A stretch of DNA of 63,328 nucleotides from Cladosporium sp. IMV 00045 (taxonomy: Eukaryota > Ascomycota > Dothideomycetes > Cladosporiales > Cladosporiaceae). This document shows, one piece after another, positions 44,961 to 58,679 of this stretch (position 1 is its first letter; every line of letters begins with the position of its first letter). The notes under the pieces were generated by a model, which was given only the letters and a program-made list of their open reading frames with translations, did not search any database and was not told the origin of the DNA. The DNA lies in the NCBI GenBank assembly GCA_001931905.2, contig MSJI02000893.1, positions 25,990 to 89,317 on the forward strand. The letters are read 5' to 3'. The position numbers and the translations under genes were made by a program.

Positions 44961-47557
44961 GGGAGGAGTTGATGAGAGACCCACATGCGCAACGCCGACG
45001 TCCGATTACTTCTAGTTACCAGTAAGTACTGTAATTCTACTAGGAAGGTAGGCAAGTTACCACTACCACTGAGCCAGGGCCTGCGAACCGAACAGTAGAC
45101 CTCTCCTCACCCCCGGCAGCTGGTAACTTTGCTAAGGCGTGTCGGTTAATGCTATTGCCCAGGAAGGTTGTTATTAGCCTCCAGACCCAATCCGGCCGTG
45201 ACTTGAATCCTACCCAGAAAGACTCGAAACTATCTTTTGCTACTGCACGCTGAAGCAGTTGGAAGTGTCTCTCCCAATCCGATTCCCCATCCCTCTTCTT
45301 CATCCAATCCTCCCTGCGCCCAGCAAAACCTGAGACATACGCGGCTTTTGCGTTCGCAGCGCCGTTTGCGCCCCATGTCAACCCTGCCTGCAGCACATCG
45401 CACCACCCAACACGCACTACCTCCCTGCTACCACCACAGACCGCACCCAGTCACTACTGCCCGTTAGTAAGGACTATCAGCCTGAGCACACACACGCAGA
45501 GGCAAAACCCCCACTCGCCCGGATGTCGTTAGCCTGTCCGTTAGCCTGTCCCACAGCTCAACGCTCGGGCTCTATAGCGGCTCGCCTACGCGCCGAACCG
45601 ACAAACGGCGTGGGCCCACTCTCCAACTGTTGGGTTTTGGAAAGAAACGCCTCCTCCGTGTTTCCTCTCTCATCCTCCCGCGCCATGATCCATCCTCGAC
45701 CTGCTTGGCAGCTTCACCAAGGCATGCTAACTCAAGGTGGTAAACTTCCCATGCAGAAGGGGAGGGATGATCGTCTAAACTTGCTCTGTGCCATGCCGGA
45801 CGATCGTGAGTTCATCGCAATCACCATCCATTGCGGATTGTAGTAAATCCTCCGCTCTCGTGGCGTGGACTGCTGTGTGTGCTACTGTACTGCCAGAGCT
45901 CTTACATGTCGTGCTGCCTGCCCTACTACTCGCCCGCCCATCATCATATGCAATTCTTCTGGCTGATATACCGTACCTTGCAATAATACACATGCTAGAT
46001 CCCACCGCTGCACGACTGACGCCAACGCCGTCGCTCGCCGATCCCTGCCTGCAAACATGCCGGCTTGCAGTTGCAGCTCTGTTGGCTTGCCGCATGTTTC
46101 TCGACCTGTACCCTGCCGCACCCAGCTCTGGGCTTGCCGTTGCCACCAAGTAGAGACCCGAACCGTGTAGAGAGAGAGAACCAGCGCCGCCCTTCAGAGC
46201 CAATCTTTCCCCCTCTCTCTCCCAAGCGCCCGCCATCTGGGAATAGTCGAAACGCGCCCAAGCCTCCTCTCCGCATCCCAGCCAATCGGGCGATTCTCCC
46301 ACCCAGGAAACACCACCGCGCCGGCGCCCCGCCCGCTGCAGGCCCGCAGACCCAAACGACGACGACTACTGACGAAAGGCCAAACCCTCTCTCCCTCTCC
46401 CATGGGCCCATCATCATTAGAAGAAGAACCTAGACTCTCCGTGCAAGCCGTGGCCTGGCTGACGCGAAAAGACAAAAACCGTTGCCTCTTTCTGCGCTGT
46501 CACTCACCGCACGTCACACGGAAACGCCCGCCTGCACGCGCGCTAGGACGCCTCTTTCTTCTTCTTTGAATGAGAAAAAGGTCAAGTAGTGCAAAACGCC
46601 GCGCGCCCTCCTGATCCTGCCTAGCAGCAGCAGCAGCGCAACGCGGGACTGCTTCTTCTCGTTCCCCGTGCGACTTTGCTAGTCGGCTGCCTCCCCGACG
46701 TCAACGCTTCCCCGACTGGGGGGGGGGGGAGAAGGCTCGGACAGGCCAGGGAGTCTCATGACTCGTGCTGAACTCGCAACTCGCAGATCGCTTACTCGCC
46801 AGACTCCCAGCTGAGTTTCCAGCACCGGTTCAAGGCCGAGGGAGCCCTCGATGGCGCCACACTTCTTGCTCGGGAGGGAGGCCCGCGAAGGAAGGTCAGG
46901 AAACGTGGTCGCCTCCCCCGAAACCGTCGTGCGTTGTATTGATTGTTCTGCGCAGGGCGAAGTCTATCCATCTATCTGGAAGGGACAGAAACGTGGTCGA
47001 AGGCAATCCCACGCTCAGCCCTCCACCAAGAACAAAGAAGACGAGGAGCAGGCTAAGCAGCCCAGAACCCTCGCAATCAGAGCAATGGCAAAAGCCACCA
47101 TCGATGTTGATGATGATAACAGCCGCCCGCAGCACTGTAAGCAAGAACCCTGTAAAGTCAGGGACAACCCGGTCGCAAACAAAGCAAAGCCGCAACGACT
47201 CACCGAGAAAACCTGAATCGCCCGCCTTGTCTCCCAAGAGTCAGTGAGTGGTTAGTCGTCGCAGCCCGCATCCTTTGACCAGGCGCCTGGGATTTCCTTG
47301 AGCCCTCCAAATTTTCCCAAGTAGTGGTGTGTCCCAACCCAACGTGCCAACCAAAGCAGTCGGTGGTCGTCCCAAATCCCAAGCCCAGCGCAGGAGAGAG
47401 AGAAAAGCCCGTCAGAACTTACCGACGATGAGCTTCAAAGCCACCTTACTGTAGGAGGTAACGCGAGCGCTGTCTCTGCTGCGAACTGCGACCCAAGATC
47501 TGGTCCTTCCCACCATTTCCATCCCATCCCATCCCATCAAACGCCGTGCCGGGAAGC

Positions 47558-47598
47558 CACATGCATGCATGCATGCAGCCATGCATGCAGCCATGCAT
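47558..47598. repeat. ATGC palindromic cluster
   Basis: Repeats of TGCATGCA with two AGCC spacers, self-complementary, about 40 bp. Confidence 0.7.
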
Positions 47599-50175
47599 TC
47601 GCTGGCCGGTCTTTCTCTTGCCCTCCCACGGCACGCTTGCCTCGCCACTGCAAGACCCGGCAGCGGGGGCGGACGGGATAATACTAATGCACGCAATAAC
47701 TGACCGGCCTTGCATGCTGTGGTGGTGGTGTTTATTGAACCTACACACGAACACGCGACGCGCGCATGTGCGCTTGAAGCGAGAGCCGTACCAGCCGTGC
47801 CGTGGTTGGAGAAGGGAGAAGAAGAAGAACCCTAGCGTAGCCCTACGATGGTGATGGGAGAGTAGAGCCGGTCGGGCAAGTGAGACAGAACGTAACGATA
47901 AGAAAAGAACCGTTGTGAGTGTTGTGGTTATGTATAGCAGGAATACGATGTGATACGAAAATGGATTATATACGTGCAGATATAGAGAAAGAGGATCACG
48001 GTACTCCTCGAAACGAAACCGTTAGATCCCTTGATATTCCTCCATGAACATCTCACGTCTTCGTCTCTCGCTCCCTTAAACGAGAGACACTTCTGCCCCC
48101 TCGTACCCTTTCCCTGTCTTCTCTCCAGAACCAAAACATCTACCTACCTAAGCAAGTCTCACCTCTCCGTAAAAAGAACAGCCGCCGAGAAGTCTCAGAC
48201 AGACAAAGACCATACACCGTTTCGACACAGCCAGGCGACGAAAAAGACGAAAAAAGAACTATCCCCCCGTGTCCCTGAAACCGTCATACCCATTATTATT
48301 ATTATTATTCTCATAGTGAAAGAAGATAGGCCTGCTCGTATATCGTACCTCGCATTTTCCCAATTTCCCCCAGCCACCATCCTTCAACCTTCCCTCTCTC
48401 TCACTGACTTACCAGCTCTGCACGGCGCACACCTCAGGCACACCTCCCAGCCCAGCTCATCAGACACACACCCCCACATAACATCACGTTCTTAATCTCC
48501 CCAATCACACCGGCGCCCCCCCTACCTTACACCTTACACTCGCACTTCTCGCCGAACAGCCGCCCGAAGCTGCGTGGCCCGTTGACGTTCAGCCGCGAAC
48601 CCGTCGGCCGTGCCGGACCCGTCGCCAGTGAGTGCGGCTAGGCTAGCAGTACTGTAGTGTGGCTAGTGTGTGTGATAGGTGATGGGCTCGCTTAGAGAGT
48701 TTTTTCTTGGGATCTGCCTAGGGTGCTGAGGTAAGGTGGGAGTTTGGGTTTTTTTGGGGACCGTTTGGTAGGGGAGGGAAGGGAGGGACGGGACGTGGGT
48801 TTTTGACGGTGCTTCGGTGCGCAGGGGCTTGCTTGTATTGAGGTGGTTTGGTGTGAGAAGGGTTAGGGTTGGGGTTGGAGTATGGGGATTGATGATTAAT
48901 GATATTATGATCATGATGGTTGTGGTGATGCATGTTCATGGGAGTTGGGATTTCGTTCTTTTTGTTTGGCAAGTGTAGACTTATCGATTGCTATTGAGAA
49001 TATGTACCTAGGTTGCTACATGTAAGGTAAGGTACAATGTTGTGCTGATGACTTTTCGCGCACACAAGCCAGCAAAATCACATAGCTCAAATTATCAAGA
49101 AACCTTGGAGCGCAATGCTAGACGACGACATTCAGGTACCGTTCAATCTGAAAGCAAAGACGGGTTCGGTGACGCTCAATGAAACGACGGACATGCTTCT
49201 TTGTTCATATATGGGTTTTGGGGCAAATACACGGACTACCGCTTAGGTATCCTTCCAGAAACCCTTCGCATGTTCTTTGCCACAATCAGACAAAGGCGCT
49301 GAAACGGGTCTGCTCTTTTCCTTTCTGGTGGATCTGATGAAGATGATAGTTACACGCTGCTGGCGACTGAACCCTCAAGGATCGGGGGTTTCGCTTCTTG
49401 TGTTCCCCGAAAACAGATAGATGGGACGGAGTTCATCCATCTGGAGGCAATGAAGTTGTCGAAGTTTAACGCCGATGTACATGTAGGGGCGGTTGGTTGG
49501 AGCGGTGATCTAGCTCGGACGGAGCTGAGTGTTTCGATTTACATGCGATGTCTTCTTCAATGCATGTATGCCGTTCGTTGTCTTGACATATGCGTACATA
49601 CTGTACACGGTGTGTGGTTGTGGTTGCCGGTTCGAACTCCGTGTAGCAGATCAACAGCTGGAGCTCTCCCACAGCTTTCGATGTCGATCTTGAGCTCCTC
49701 TCGGACAGCGGTATGGTACATGTAGGTGAGCTTATTTTGGTTCGCCGAGGGGAGAACCTGAAGATGAGTGGGGTAGTGTTGACGTTGAGTGATGAAAACA
49801 CATGTATGTATAGGCATTACATGTAGAAGATGTTATTCATTGTGTAGGTATTTATATCACACTGCTCTCTCCACCATCACCTCACGCAACTTTCCGGAGA
49901 AACAGACCTAAGGACTTGTGAAGAGGGCATCGATTTTGGCTTGCGAAACCTCTCGTCATCACTGAAGAATCGATTGGCCCCGAATTGCACTATTCCACTA
50001 GACCTCACTTCACTTCACTTCACTTCACATTGATTCCCCCAATTCACGCCCCATCTCTCCCACAGCAGCATAACCAAGCAAATCTCGACCCTCCCACAAA
50101 ACACGCACAGCCAAAAACGCATCGCACACAACCTCACCCACAAACCAACCAAAAAACGAACCCCTTCCAAAAACC

Positions 50176-51641
50176 ATGTCCAACCTCAAACCCAACCTCG
50201 CCATAATCACCTCCCCCGCCCACACCCTCTCCCTGTCCCCCGTCCCGACTCCCACTCCAAAGAAGGGAGAAGTCCTCATCCACGTGCGCGCCACGGGAAT
50301 TTGCGGCAGCGACGTGCATTTCTGGAAGCACGGCGGGATCGGCAGCTCGAAAGTCACGGGGGAGCTGGGGTTGGGGCATGAGAGTGCTGGTGTTGTTGTT
50401 GGACTTGGGGATGGGGTGGAGGGGTGGAGGGTTGGTAAGTCCTTCACCTTTCTTTTTTTACCTGTCAAGATTTTTGTGTTGTGTTGGCGAGTTCGGTGGT
50501 TTCACGTTTCGCCCTGAAGGAGACGGGAGAGGTGGTTCCTTTCGAGAAATCATGCCGGAAACGAGAAACCAAGACAGCGAGCCCGCGCTGCGTTCCAGGT
50601 TTCTCGTTCTCGACATTCTCGTTCTTCGATACCCTTCAATATTCCTACACTACCACCACACCACCCATGATCATACAAATTCCTCTTCCCACCCTACCAA
50701 CGAACGCCAATCCGCTAACCAATACCCAAAAACCCCACAGGCGACCGTGTAGCCCTCGAAAACGGCATCCCTTGCTCCCTTCCCAGCTGTACGCCCTGCC
50801 GCACGGGCCAATACCACGCCTGCCCGGAGATGGTATTCTTCTCCTCCCCACCGGTCGACGGCACTCTGCGTCGCTACCACGCGCACCCCGCCGCGTGGCT
50901 GCATCGGCTTCCAGACAGTATGAGCTTCGAAGAAGGGGCGCTGCTGGAGCCGCTGTCCGTCGCTCTAGCGGGGATAGAGAGGGCGGGATTGAGATTGGGC
51001 GATTCGTTGGTGATTTGTGGCGCGGGGCCGATAGGGTTGGTGAGTCTTTTGGCGGCGCATGCGGCGGGCGCGGCGCCGATTGTTATTACGGATTTGGATG
51101 AGGCGAGATTGGAGATGGCGAGGAGAATGGTGCCGAGAGTGAGGACTGTGAGGGTTGAGGGTGGGATGGGGCCGGAGGAGGTGGCGAGACGGGTTAAGGA
51201 GAGACTGGGTCGGGAAGCGGGGCTGGTGTTGGAGTGTACGGGGGTGGAGAGCAGTATTCACAGCGCCATTTATGTGAGTTTTGCCGGGGTCGGGATGATC
51301 TTGGAATTGCCTTCTTTTTCCTTGCATGCCGCTGCTGGCAAGACACTTACTGACGATTCGGGCAGGCGACTCGGTTCGGTGGATCGGTGTTCATTATCGG
51401 GGTCGGCAAGGATTTCCAGACGATTCCGTTCATGTACGCCTCGTTCCGCGAGATCGACATTCGGTTCCAGTTCCGCTACCACGAGACGTATCCGAAGGCG
51501 ATCACTCTCGTCTCTGAGGGGTTGATCGACTTCAAGCCGCTGGTGACGCATCGATTCACGCTGGAGCAGGCCAAGGAAGCCTTCGAAGCTGCTAGTACTT
51601 CTTCAGCCAAGGCTGTGAAGGTGCAGCTGCTTGATGATTAG
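50176..51641 (+). CDS. LAD1: L-arabinitol 4-dehydrogenase-like polyol dehydrogenase (arm 2, intact)
   Basis: Oxidises L-arabinitol (or a similar polyol such as xylitol/sorbitol) with NAD+ in fungal pentose catabolism. Exons 50176-50434, 50741-51273 and 51366-51641 with GTAAGT and GTGAGT donors give 355 aa, the usual family length. Motifs: GICGSDVHFWKHG and LGHES (catalytic zinc), GDRVALENG, the Cys cluster PSCTPCRTGQYHAC (structural zinc), EEGALLEPLSVALAG, GAGPIGL with TDLDE (NAD site), VLECTGVESSI, and IPFMYASFREIDIRFQFRY. The closest known pattern is fungal LAD; exact substrate is not certain. This is the only frame-intact copy in the window. Confidence 0.88.
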
Positions 51642-53227
51642 GCAGAGGCCTGCGAGGAGCAGGCGGCTCGACGGCGGAATCGCGGCGGCTGGAAGACTGC
51701 GAAGACGGATTCAGGATGTCAACGTAGAATTTTGCGATGTTTTTGAGCACCGCGGGGTGCATATGGCTCAAGAAGTTGTGGGTAGGCGGGCGAGTTCTAG
51801 ACAGGGCCAGTGTCTTCTTCTTACTCGCTTCATCAGTCTGTTAGTAAATCCTTAATGGCGATCTTCTTACGTAAAGCCTGACCTGTTTCAGGCGCCCACG
51901 CCTCGAAGACGTCTACGCTCTGCTTCGTACCGTAGGTCTGGTTGCCCGCGTCTTCGTCGTCTGGCAATAATCGGACGGTGTTACCTTGCATGGACATGAC
52001 CCGGTCGGCCCACCGCATCAACCTCGTCACCAAGCCAGGGAATCCAAGTTTGCCAATGCCACCACGCATGTCAATCATTCGCCTTTGAGCGGGTCGGTGG
52101 ATTGTATTTGCAGCCTTGCGGTCGCCGTACATGCATTCATGTAGGGCTATCCGACCAACAGCTAGAATGAGGCCATCCGACACGGAACGTTTGGGGTCTC
52201 TCAGCGCTTCGTTGATCGTCTTGATGGCTTGAGACTGTAGCCAGTACGAACACTCGCGCTTCAAGGCACCGATTCGGATAAGATCTCCAGAGGCAAAAAG
52301 CAGGCGTACGTAGAAAAGTGCAGGCTCCTCCATGGCGTGTTGAGTCATGAACCATTCCCAGTTGGCACCCTGCTCAGCAGTGATCTGCAGCACAGGCCAC
52401 GCTCTTGGTGCGAAGACCGTCATCATGTAGTGAAGAAGGCCGTCGTACCAAGGCTGCCATTCGACGGGATAGCAGCTGAAAGGGTCATGTCGACCCGGGC
52501 TAATGTTCGGCCGTGGCACCGAATAACGCATGATAGCTCGCATGGTCTCGACTTTCTCGCGATAGTCCAACTGGTAATTGCCCTTTCCCATTCTGGGTGA
52601 GCTCTCAAGCGATGATGGTGGGGTGATTTGTTTGCATTTCCGACAATGACAAGGAATTCCTATTGAATGAAGCGTACAAGGATCTGCTTGGTATGTGCTC
52701 CTTGGTGAACTCTCGCGAGATGTTTTGGAGCTGTCATCGGTGTCGGCGTCAGAGATTCTGGAGCTATGCGAGCTAGCTGTCAAGGGCTGCTGCACAGGCT
52801 GACACTCTATCAGTGTGAGCGGCGCAGGTGCAGGTTTCTGCACTGCGTGTTGTTTGACTGCAGGCTGTGCTCTTTCGATTTGCGTTTGAGGTCTTTCAAC
52901 CTGCTTGACGGGTGCTTTGACCGGCTCCTGGACCGGCTCCTTGACATCTTCACTCTTCTTCTGTTCGGCAAGTTTTCGTGCGATTGTTGCTTTCCTTGCA
53001 GCCGCGCTTGCTTTGGCTGCCTGCACGCGCACTGCCTTCCGGGACTCTTTGCTGATGCCAGCATCAAAAGCAACAAATGAGATGTTGCCTTGTGAACGCC
53101 CTCTAGAAGATGGTGGATTTGGCCTGGTCATGGTGGTGGTGGGTCTGGCACTGGTAGCACTTCGCGTGCCCATATTCTCGCTGTCCTTCCTCCCTTGGCT
53201 TGGTGCTTGGGTCGATTGCGGCGTCAT
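51592..53227 (-). CDS. Fungal transcription-factor-like protein without zinc cluster (arm 2 copy)
   Basis: Mirror copy of the arm-1 gene. Exons 53227-51871 and 51827-51592 with the identical 43-bp intron (or the 55-bp alternative). About 16 residues differ over the first 464. The final exon is open, reading TLALSRTRPPTHNFLSHMHPAV after the junction and ending QPWLKKY. It overlaps the 3' end of the intact dehydrogenase (51592-51641) on the other strand. No DNA-binding domain is visible, so a role in transcription is inference from the C-terminal domain alone. Confidence 0.75.
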
Positions 53228-55743
53228 CTAAGGATCGGTCGTCGTCCATGCGGTGGTGGGTGTTGTAATACAGTGACAACCATTGCCCCTCCGATACAAC
53301 GAGCTGGAGGTGCAGATGCTATGATTGAAGTCCAGACATCGGCAGGTGTGCAGAAGAAAGATCAGGCGAGAGCCCGAGGGCCTGGGTAAGGTGAGGCTTG
53401 ACTGGATCGTGAAGAGGCGATGAGGCGATGACAGGCTTGTGACAGGGGTGTTTATCGGAAGCAGAGCATGTGCGAGGCGCGGGCGTAAGAGATTCAAGCT
53501 GAGAAGAGTTGGCGACACGCTTTGGGCTTGACGTGTCTGCAAGTTGGACTGGAAGAGGTATGGAGAGAGGCCATGACATGTCAAGGGAAGCAGCACCTCC
53601 TAGTAGTGACCAGGGCCAGGCGTGAGCGGTGGTCTGTGGCCTGGTGGGCTTCTTGTTGTAGATCCCGACTACAAGTTCTTAGCCTTGCCGCCCTCAGAGA
53701 GCTACTGTACAACAACCACCGGGGGATTTGCGTAAGCTTGACGGGCCAATCACGGCCGCCCGCTTCCTCTTTGCCGCCGACTTCTGCAGGCATTGACGAG
53801 GCTTGGATATATCACTATACCATGAACGAGGAATATTGCATGCTAGAATGATTGCATACATGATACACCTCAAGTAGAGCAACCGCTCTATACTCCTCTC
53901 GCCTACATGTACATGTGTTCCTTCTGACGACGACATAATCTCCAACTCTCTGATTTTTTCTATCCAGAAATCCCTTAACAATCACGCCCATGTGGCATCA
54001 CATTCAGCTCCCCGTTTATCCCCCATCAGATCTAAACCATGTTGGGGGTGTCGATCACCGCGGTCGCCTATCAGGGCAAGGTGCCCCTGCACAGACTGGC
54101 ATCAGAGTGGATCGACCAAGGGCCACTCGGGTTGCTGTCAGGGCAAAAGCTCTGACTTGCCGAACGAGATTGCGGAGACGCCATGATGAAGCTGCCTGCT
54201 TGTTTGCAAAACTTAGCAATCTAAGACTCCTTGATGGTGTTGTTGGATTCGGCTGATTCTCGTCTCAGATATGATTGAGAGTCAGGGCGCTCATAGCAAT
54301 AAGCAAGACGCGCAAGACCTTACAAACAACCTGACATATCCGCCAAGCGCACCAACCAGCCTCCAGCATCAACCTGGAATGTCATTGCACCCTGCCGACC
54401 CGATGCTATGGCGCTAGATAACCTCAGAGGCGAGTCGAATCTTATTACCGCATACATCTGGCGGTCCAGGCGCGTCTCGAGCGTCATTTGTGCTGTCATT
54501 CATCGCGAATTTGTTCTAAGGCTCCGCCTACGCGGAGTGCATCGGCCATCGTACGTTGCAAAGCACCATCCGCTATCACTGGGACCTATCATACGGCATT
54601 AGAAGAAAGCCAAGTGCAATAACAGGTAGGTATGCGGAGCCTCCTCCGCCTTCCCTCCGTCACACACGAACGACGAATAACTAATAGACAATCCTGTATA
54701 AGAGCCGTTGTACCGGCCAGAATCTCTGAGACATGTCTCGCTCTCGCGTGATCCCCAAGAAAGGGTCTCGTCTGCGTGGTAGGTCACCAAGCAAAAGTGA
54801 GCCCTGACACATGTCGTTTAGATAATCATATCGAAGAACCCTGGATTTCTGTTATACGCTACAATTGTCAGATGTCACTGAACTTGGTGGCGAGACGTAA
54901 GGCGATCCGTTCGGATAACTACTGAGTGATGCTTGAGGGCATGAGGGTTTGTTACGCGAACGTCCTGCAATTTGAGAGAGACTGGCCAGCCGACTTCGCC
55001 GAAGGTTTTATGCAGCTGGGGAATGTTGAGGATATGCTGTTCGTAATTCGTCGCTATTGCTTCCAGTGCTTTACTATCGCGAGTGGTTTGACGGAAGTGT
55101 CATGTCCACTCATTGGAAGACGTGGAGGGAAGATATTCCCTCCTCGGAACCAGTTCATCATTCGTCTACGAGACTTATGACGAGGCGAGGTCGGAGCACT
55201 CCAAACAGACGTTTCGAATCCAATCGCCTGAGCCTCTGCACTTGCATGTCGCATTCACTTTCACATGGAGTCTCGGCAACTACCCCAAGTCAAGTCAAGT
55301 CAAGTCAAGTTGATCGATCGATGGATGGATCGATCACGACCGAGAGAACGCTACAAAAACAGATCCAGGGCGACGAGCAGCCTGAGAAGTCTGCAACTTC
55401 CCAGATTTGACCACACACCCGCCCACGCGCCTTCCAAAAGGACCATCTCACTTGAAGCTATCTGCCGCAAAACATTATTCTCTCGAGCTACTCTATTCTA
55501 CTCTAGAGGTATATCCATAGGCGAAAACTTGAGATAACTCCTTAATATTCAGTGCTATCTCTTATGCAATACTCTTGTCTTAAGCTACTATCCTCCGCCT
55601 TCGTTGTAGTACGAGTAGACCTAGGTCACTAGTGAGCTGAGATTTTGGGAAGACGCGTGACCCGCCTTGCCATCAAGGAATAAAAGTGGCGTATTCCGGA
55701 CAAAAGTATGCTCTGAGCTACAGCCAAAAGGCAAAAGATTTGA
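53228..55743. other. Long intergenic region (arm 2)
   Basis: Counterpart of 34818-37353. Contains the TIR element at 55424-55659. At 55288-55312 a run of AAGTC/CAAGT units (absent as a run in arm 1) is a small arm-specific repeat. No gene is recognised. Confidence 0.5.
55424..55659. mobile_element. MITE-like element (arm 2)
   Basis: Counterpart of 34906-35140 in inverted orientation: ends CACGCGCCTTCCAAAA and its inverse TTTTGGGAAGACGCGTG, AT-rich interior without an ORF, same length within 1 bp. Confidence 0.5.
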
Positions 55744-55823
55744 GGTCCTACCCGGAATCGAACCGGGGTTGCCGGAATGTTCTGTATCAGAATCCGAAGT
55801 GCTAACCGCTACACTATAGAACC
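55744..55823 (-). tRNA. tRNA-Gln(CUG) with 9-nt intron (arm 2 copy)
   Basis: Same fold as the arm-1 gene; mature part identical. The intron reads TACAGAACA, one base different from arm 1 (T to C). Confidence 0.93.
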
Positions 55824-56099
55824 TGTCTTCATTCTGTTTGAGATCAGACATGATTCGTTGGGTCGCAGGAGCCGATTGCGAAATATGTAGTGTATTAATT
55901 TTGTGGTCACGACTGGCAAGTAAGGCATTGTCCAGAACCATCCTGACAGATTGAATGTCATGTTTCCTCATCTTTCGCGCAAAGTGTACGCTCGCCCAGA
56001 GCTTCATACAAACCCTCAGCACGAGGCCTCTTATATTTTTCTTGCCCTTCTGCAAAGCTTTCCCATTGGCTGAACAGCCGTCCGACAAACCACACGCTA
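55824..56099. other. Spacer between tRNA-Gln and DENN gene (arm 2)
   Basis: About 280 bp, more diverged from arm 1 than the flanking genes. Nothing recognised. Confidence 0.5.
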
Positions 56100-57875
56100 T
56101 CAACAGATCCTCATCCCGCACATCCTCACCCCATCATCCTCAATAACCGCATCCCGGTCGAAATACAACCTCATCATATCCTCGACGAACCGTCGATCTC
56201 CAGCGCTCCAAGCATCAATGCCCATGCGCCGCATGTCGTCCTCCGAAACCTCAATCGCGTCTTCCTCGTACCCTTCTTCGGTATCGTCGTCCGCGCGCTC
56301 CACGAGGTTTGTGAGAGTCTGCAGAATCACCCCGGTCACGCGGTGGAAGTAGGCTACTAGGATTGTTGCTACTCTTTGCGCTTCGAGTGTTGAATCTGGT
56401 TCTGCGTCATCATCTTCTTCTTCCGGCGCTCTTCCATGACATCGGCCGGTGATTTCGCTCAGGTCCGGTAGGTCCTCGAGCAGGGCTTGGTCGGTGAGAG
56501 TCTCTTCTGCTTCCCATGTGTCTTTTTCCCCAGCGGACGCCCACCACATGAATGACCTGTATGCCACCACACTCCAGGTTTCCGGTTGCAGGAGCTCGGC
56601 CTCGTCGCTTTGCGGAACGTCACAGTCCGTATCCGGCAATCGACTGGAAGATGCGACCAGCGGAGCTGATTCGTCCTGGTCCCCGTCCATGTCTTCCGTC
56701 TCGTTGTCGCGGTATTGCATGCCAACCGTGGAGCCTCGTTCGAGTTTGCGCAACTGTCGCCGCAGCGAGACGTATCTGCGGAAGTCCCGCTGCGTGGCTT
56801 TGATTGTCTCTCCGTCCGCGGTCCGTAGCTTCGGCCAGGCTCTTCGTCCGTTGCTGGGGTTTGATGTGGGCAGTTCCACCAAGATATCGTATAACTTCTT
56901 TTTCTCCCCGAGAATGTCGTCTGTGGTGCATGCTAGCCAGCCTTCCTTGTGGGATTCAAGCCGTGTGATGTCGAAGACGCCGACGTTGAAGAGTGGCTTT
57001 AGACGAGCGCTTCCGTTTTCGCTCGATAGAGATTCCTGCAGGGATTGCGGTACATTGGATAGAACGGAGAGATCGTAGACTGGGCAAGTGTTAGCGCAAT
57101 TGATAGGAGCAAAACTGTTGAACGGACAGCACTTACCATAATTGCAAGTCGGCTTTACAGGCGTGCTGCCCAGCAACAAAATGCGCTTGCGCAGAAGTGC
57201 TTCTCTGTACAAAGGAAACAGAAGCGGGCCAAAGGTTGTGATGAGCGTCGTCATAGACAACGCTGGGTGATCCAGAGACATCAGTCCCTCCGTCGCGAAG
57301 GAGCCAGTAGCATCTGACAGTGCTCGCTTTCTCTTGAAGCCACTCGGCAACGAGGACCTCTTCGACGTAGGCGAAGCAGCTCCATTTCCTGCTTCATTTG
57401 TACCGTGCTTCTCCCAAAGCCGCTCCAGAGGTGTCCTGTTCTCCAAATCCTGGACAGTCTCTCTCGCCAGTCCTCTCAGAGCCTCCGCATGAACCCAGCT
57501 CTTGCCCAATCTCCCATAACTCAAAGGAACCAAAGCACCCACAGCAACAAAGCTAGCATTACGGTGCTGCTTGTCCGCCTCCTCTTGCACAAAGGCGCTG
57601 ACGCCGGCGTATTTGTCGTGAACGAAGTAGACCAGATCCTGTCGCACGCTATGCAGACCGGACGGGAGACATTGGTACTCGATACCGTCCAGATCGACGC
57701 CGGGGAGACTCTGCTTCCACGCAATGGTATACCTTCATCAGGTCAGCAGTGACGCGCGACTATCACCATTCACGCTCGCACGCCTTCTCTCGTTGCTTTG
57801 TTTAACTCACCCCACCTTTTGGTCGAAGATCACTTGGAAGAGAGCCGCGATCGGAGGTACATCTGACTGAGCCAT
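56100..57875 (-). CDS. DENN-type protein, DUF4484/DENND11 family (arm 2 copy)
   Basis: Exons 57875-57811, 57732-57137 and 57079-56100. Introns are 57733-57810 and 57080-57136; the second has a GTAAGT donor here against GTGAGT in arm 1 and is again 57 bp without a stop. Predicted 546 aa. The N-terminal DENN-like part and acidic tail match arm 1. Most differences fall in the linker after residue ~150 and in the acidic tail. Both copies look functional. Confidence 0.82.
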
Positions 57876-58679
57876 TGCAGGCGAGCAGTCACTCAAAACT
57901 ATTGAGCAAGGTGAAGTGAGGAAATGACAGTCTTGAAGCTGCTTCAGCTGGCGATTGTCATCTCGGTTGCCTGACTCTCTCACCACCTCCAGTCCCCTAA
58001 GCCCTTGAGCCGAGGCGATGTCACTAGGGTACGCTTCCGAGAGATCGGGATTCTTTGTCCCGATTGCGGATATTCGAGAACGCTCGGGCATCGCTGTTAT
58101 TTTAGAATTTGCGGACGCGATCAAGCGATGTCCTTTTTCTCAACATCGTTTTCATCAGACGAGAAGGTCAAGAGTTTGGCTGAGTGGAATTGATATGACA
58201 GTTTCTCTCGCAAGCTTTTTGGCAGGTGACGGAAGGTGCATGGCTGATATATGCCGCGTAGAGCACACAATTGCTGCAGCTTTCCAATTAAAAAGCACCA
58301 AGTAGAGAACATGAAGAAGTATATGTCTCTTGCCTCGCTCGGTCTCGCAAAACCTATTCACTGCAGATCTTGAGCTGGACGTAACTTGGCCGGCAACGGC
58401 CTCGCTTATGTGAGACGAGAAGAAAACACCGGCTGTCTTTGAGTACGACGTAGCTATCCCGCACCGCGGCCTCGATCGTAATTAACAAGTCGGGACAAAT
58501 TGTCTTGTCCTTTGTAGGATTATAGTGGGAAGTCAGTGTGAGATGAGATGAAGCTTGTGAGCCTTCGTGTGTCTGTCGTACTGGTCCACAGGGTCACCTC
58601 CTCTGAGGGGAGGGTTTTGTATGTGCAAACATGCAGGCTTTCATTCATACTTCGTGTCTTGTCTATCATCTTCATTTCG
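57876..58679. other. Intergenic region (arm 2)
   Basis: About 800 bp, counterpart of 31850-32671 with indels. No gene. Confidence 0.5.

Larger units (their letters stand above)
43889..50175. promoter_or_regulatory. Very long region upstream of veA, then arm-2 inner edge
   Basis: About 5.5 kb (43889-49409) of spacer without a recognised gene, then about 770 bp that matches arm 1 and is the arm-2 dehydrogenase promoter. The spacer is CT/GA-rich and holds a GA microsatellite (about 44891-44960), a G10 run (about 46720), a palindromic TGCA/ATGC cluster (about 47560-47597) and a TTA-repeat (about 48295-48310). Frames such as 46851-47216 (+) are open but unrecognised. A long 5' leader or non-coding transcript of veA is possible. 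Confidence 0.5.

Noticed and set aside
46851..47216. 121-codon frame upstream of veA as a gene
   Set aside because: No recognised domain and no splice or conservation support; kept only as a note in the intergenic entry.
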